A stretch of 64,000 nt of DNA, taken from positions 744,001 to 808,000 of the forward strand of contig JADJVC010000006.1 of NCBI GenBank assembly GCA_016710685.1. Reading direction: 5' to 3'. The position numbers and the translations under genes are program-made. This document shows positions 61,322 through 64,000 of this stretch, one piece after another. The notes below the pieces were generated by a model. The model saw only the letters and a program-made list of their open reading frames with translations, was not told where the DNA came from and did no database searches. Source of the stretch: Flavobacteriales bacterium. GTDB taxonomy: Bacteria; Bacteroidota; Bacteroidia; Flavobacteriales_F; PHOS-HE28. The number at the start of each line of letters is the position of its first letter. The first letter of the stretch is position 1.

Positions 61322-63814
61322 ATGCAAAATGCTCATGCTTTAAAGGCCCGGTTCGCGGCCTTGATCTTTTTACTTGGAGCGCTTTCGGGGCCGGCAACTG
61401 CCCAGCTGAATCCCCAACGGCCCGATGCCGCGGTGATCCTGCACCGCATGGAAAAGCTCGATGTGGTCGGCAGCGTGCTTTACATAGCGGCCCATCCGGA
61501 TGATGAGAATACGAAGCTGATCGCCTGGCTTGCCAACGGTAAAAAAGTGCGAACGGGCTACCTCAGTCTTACACGTGGCGATGGTGGACAGGACCTACTT
61601 GGGCCTGAGTTGGGCGATGCGCTCGGCGTGATCCGCACCGAGGAACTGATGGCGGCGCGCCGCATCGACGGCGGTGAGCAGTTCTTTACCCGTGCCAGCG
61701 ATTTCGGTTACAGCAAAAGCGCTGAGGAGAGCTTCGCCAAATGGGGGAAAGAAAAAATGCTGGATGATGTGGTCCGCGTGATCCGCACCTTCCGACCGGA
61801 TGTCATCATTACCCGCTTTCCGCCTACGCGCGAAGCCGGACACGGGCACCACGAGGCCAGCGCCATCTTGGCACGCGAAGCGTTCGATCTGGCCGGAGAC
61901 CCCAAAGTTTTTCCGGAACAATTGAAGCAGGGTTTGGAAGTGTGGCAACCCCGCAGGCTTTTTTTCAACGGAAGCACCTGGTGGAAGAAGGACCTGGCCG
62001 AATTCGCAAAGACCGATGCCGATTGGCACACCGTGGACGTGGGAGGCTTCGATCCCTTGCTCGGCCTTAGCTACACGGAGCTTGCGGGAAGAAGCCGAAG
62101 CATGCACAAGAGCCAAGGTTTCGGCGCGGCGGAAACGCGCGGACAGCAGCTCGAATTCCTCCACTTCGAAAAAGGCGATAAGCCAACAGGCGATGACATC
62201 TTCGGCGGCGTCGACATGACCTGGGCGCGTGTGAATGACGCGCAGGAAGTGCAGCAGGACGTAACCGCTTTGATCGCCGCGTACGACGTGAGCGCTCCGG
62301 AGAAAAGCGTGGAAGCATTGTCCCAACTTGCTGCGGCGGTGGACGCCCTCCCGGCTTCGCGTTGGAAGGACCATACCCGGAAGTTGATCAACGGGCTACT
62401 ACTGGACGCTACCGGAACGGTGGTGGAGGCCATCGCGGACGCACCGCAGGTGGTCACAGGCGACAGTGTGAAGGTTGCGCTCAACATCATTACCCGGAGT
62501 GCTTCCCCCGTCACCGTGAGCGGCAAAACCGATGTGCCGCTCACGAACAACACGCCTTGGACAATGCCCGTCGGCCTCAAGGCACCCGTCACTCCCGACC
62601 AGCCGTACTGGCTGGAACAACCGCACGGCAACATGTTCACCGTTAACGACCCTGCGTTGATCGGATTGCCTGTGACCCCTACGGAATTGCAGGTGGGCTT
62701 TGCGTTGAAATTCCAAGGAGGCGCAACAGTAACCGGGAAAACGCCGGTGATCTACCGCTCGGTAGACCGCGTGAAAGGGGAGCTGGAACAATACTGCGAA
62801 GTGGTGCCACCGGTCTCGCTGTTTGCCAGCCCGTATGTTTTCATGGTGAAGGACACCAACGCCATGGCGCATTTCGGTGTGGAGGCGTTTACCGACCTGC
62901 CCAAGGCCGAACTCATTTGTGAATTGGTCGCCGGATGGGACTTCAAACCGGCACGGCAAGAGCTTGGATCCATGAAAGAAGGCGAACGCTTGGGCGCTAC
63001 GTTGAACGTGGTGCCACAAGGTGCGAAGAACCGTGCCTTGCCCTACCTGCGTATGGATGTGGGCCATGCCGGGCCGACCAACCTTACCCGCCGCGTCATT
63101 GATTATGATCACATCCCGAAACGTTCATGGTACACACGAGCGACTTTCTGCGCGGTGCCGATCGATGTAAAAGTGAACGCCAAGCGCGTGGGCTACATCA
63201 TGGGTGCGGGCGATGACGTGCCCCAAGCCTTGGAACAACTCGGATTAACCGTGGATCTTATCGATCCCAAAACCGCGTTGCCAGCAACCTTGGCGAATTA
63301 CGATGCCATCGTCCTCGGAATTCGGGCATACAACACAGACAATGCATTGAAGAGCTTGAACCCCATGCTGATGGACTTCGTGAAAAACGGAGGCACGCTA
63401 GTGGTGCAGTACAACACCAGAAGCAGCGACATGGTGCTGCCCGATACGCTCATCGGTCCTTACCCGTTCAGCATAACCCGTGACCGTGTTACGGTGGAAG
63501 AAGCGCCGCCCACCTTCCTTGATCCGACGAACTCGCTGATGAACACCCCGAACAAGATCACGCCGAAGGATTTTGATGATTGGGTCCAAGAACGCGGCCT
63601 CTATTTCCTGGGGAATCTCGATCCGCGTTATACCCCGCTCATAGCTTGGAACGATCCGGGAGAGCAACCGCTGAACGGGGCACTGGTTACTTGCGACTAT
63701 GGGAAAGGTCGCTACGTGTACACAGGGATCAGCTTTTTCCGGCAGTTGCCGGCTGGTGTGCCGGGCGCTTATCGGCTTTTTGCGAATTTGATCTCGCGAC
63801 GTAATGCCCAATAA
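61322..63814 (+). CDS. Secreted PIG-L family deacetylase
   Basis: An 830-residue protein. The signal peptide ends in GPATAQ (residue 28). The PIG-L (LmbE-like) deacetylase domain has the metal motif AAHPDDEN (57-63) and GHGHHEAS near residue 175, which with RGDGGQ define the family. Such enzymes remove acetyl groups from N-acetylglucosamine derivatives or related compounds. The remaining ~550 residues form beta-rich domains plus a C-terminal glutamine-amidotransferase-like or ThuA-like region (GYIMGAGDDVPQALEQLGL, YDAIVLGIRAYN). Exported, so probably acting in the periplasm or outside the cell. Substrate unknown. Confidence 0.85.
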   Translation: MQNAHALKARFAALIFLLGALSGPATAQLNPQRPDAAVILHRMEKLDVVGSVLYIAAHPDDENTKLIAWLANGKKVRTGYLSLTRGDGGQDLLGPELGDALGVIRTEELMAARRIDGGEQFFTRASDFGYSKSAEESFAKWGKEKMLDDVVRVIRTFRPDVIITRFPPTREAGHGHHEASAILAREAFDLAGDPKVFPEQLKQGLEVWQPRRLFFNGSTWWKKDLAEFAKTDADWHTVDVGGFDPLLGLSYTELAGRSRSMHKSQGFGAAETRGQQLEFLHFEKGDKPTGDDIFGGVDMTWARVNDAQEVQQDVTALIAAYDVSAPEKSVEALSQLAAAVDALPASRWKDHTRKLINGLLLDATGTVVEAIADAPQVVTGDSVKVALNIITRSASPVTVSGKTDVPLTNNTPWTMPVGLKAPVTPDQPYWLEQPHGNMFTVNDPALIGLPVTPTELQVGFALKFQGGATVTGKTPVIYRSVDRVKGELEQYCEVVPPVSLFASPYVFMVKDTNAMAHFGVEAFTDLPKAELICELVAGWDFKPARQELGSMKEGERLGATLNVVPQGAKNRALPYLRMDVGHAGPTNLTRRVIDYDHIPKRSWYTRATFCAVPIDVKVNAKRVGYIMGAGDDVPQALEQLGLTVDLIDPKTALPATLANYDAIVLGIRAYNTDNALKSLNPMLMDFVKNGGTLVVQYNTRSSDMVLPDTLIGPYPFSITRDRVTVEEAPPTFLDPTNSLMNTPNKITPKDFDDWVQERGLYFLGNLDPRYTPLIAWNDPGEQPLNGALVTCDYGKGRYVYTGISFFRQLPAGVPGAYRLFANLISRRNAQ

Positions 63815-63847
63815 TCCGGTGTTTTTCACTCTTCATTCCTGAGCATT

Positions 63848-64000
63848 TTGCATTGGATCGACTGGACCATTCTCCTCGGCACCCTTGGCTTCATCACGGC
63901 TTTCGGGGTTTGGAAGACGCGCAGCACGCACACCAGCGAGGGCTACCTCCGTGGTGGCGGTGATGCCCGCTGGTGGGGCGTGGGCCTCAGCGTGATGGCC
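63848..64000 (+). CDS. Sodium:solute symporter (partial, runs off window)
   Basis: The first 51 residues read (M)HWIDWTILLGTLGFITAFGV, then WKTRSTHTSEGYLRGGGDARWWGVGLSVMA. This is the N-terminus of an SSS-family Na+-coupled transporter: first membrane helix, then the GGxxxxWWxxGLS motif. No in-frame ATG exists, so a TTG at 63848 is the likely start. It begins 33 bases after the PIG-L gene and may share its transcript. Confidence 0.78.
   Translation, partial: MHWIDWTILLGTLGFITAFGVWKTRSTHTSEGYLRGGGDARWWGVGLSVMA

Overview
This window looks like a chromosomal fragment of a fairly GC-rich member of the Bacteroidota, probably Flavobacteriales-like at order level (inference). The evidence is promoters of the TAnnTTTG type, several secreted proteins with type IX secretion (T9SS) C-terminal sorting domains, TonB-dependent receptors with carboxypeptidase-like N-terminal domains, a PorV/PorQ-type barrel, DUF5686, VF530 and DUF3127 proteins, and a bacterial GGGP synthase. 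It is mostly core genome. I see no prophage, CRISPR array or rRNA, and one tRNA.

Layout. 1-4740: amino-acid block (M20 amidohydrolase, alanine racemase, second racemase), a secreted protein and a UbiA-like membrane protein. 4926-7604: kynurenine pathway; kynureninase carries an internal deletion, kynurenine monooxygenase is intact. 7690-12415: accessory block with an orphan antitoxin-like gene, a barrel protein, two T9SS beta-propeller proteins, VF530 and a 308-bp inverted-repeat element. 12557-20167: MBL hydrolase, a 1091-residue propeller/barrel protein, M20D hydrolase and RecQ. 20409-30211: tatC, DUF5686, lptB, pnuC, a T9SS propeller protein, a NadR-like kinase and a TPP-riboswitch-controlled TonB receptor, which together suggest thiamine/nicotinamide-riboside uptake. 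30263-35505: a toxin-antitoxin pair, a flavin oxidoreductase, GGGP synthase, ahcY, a Rieske-like lipoprotein and a small basic secreted protein. 36047-45004: TonB receptor, 1371-residue secreted protein and PorV-like barrel in one operon. 45080-64000: housekeeping genes (greA, HIT, ruvC, flippase, glycosyltransferase, DUF3127, flavin reductase, tRNA-Leu, tig, clpP, clpX, BFN nuclease, flippase, nucleoside transporter, ClC channel), a GxxExxY nuclease cassette, thyA-folA, a PIG-L deacetylase and the start of a sodium:solute symporter.

Two things stand out. First, the intergenic DNA is unusually structured. At least eight spacers carry a short-period degenerate repeat at one end and its reverse complement at the other. 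A separate CTCCGCG-type repeat family is dispersed through the window, and a perfect 26-bp inverted pair of it flanks a GxxExxY (PD-(D/E)XK-like) gene plus a 73-bp tandem array. I think this cassette is the best candidate for an undescribed mobile or repeat-maintaining system. Second, at least seven conserved genes are broken by single-base indels, several in homopolymers (including clpX and ahcY). This points to residual consensus errors in a long-read assembly rather than real gene decay; the kynU deletion and an amber codon at 7714 need separate checking.
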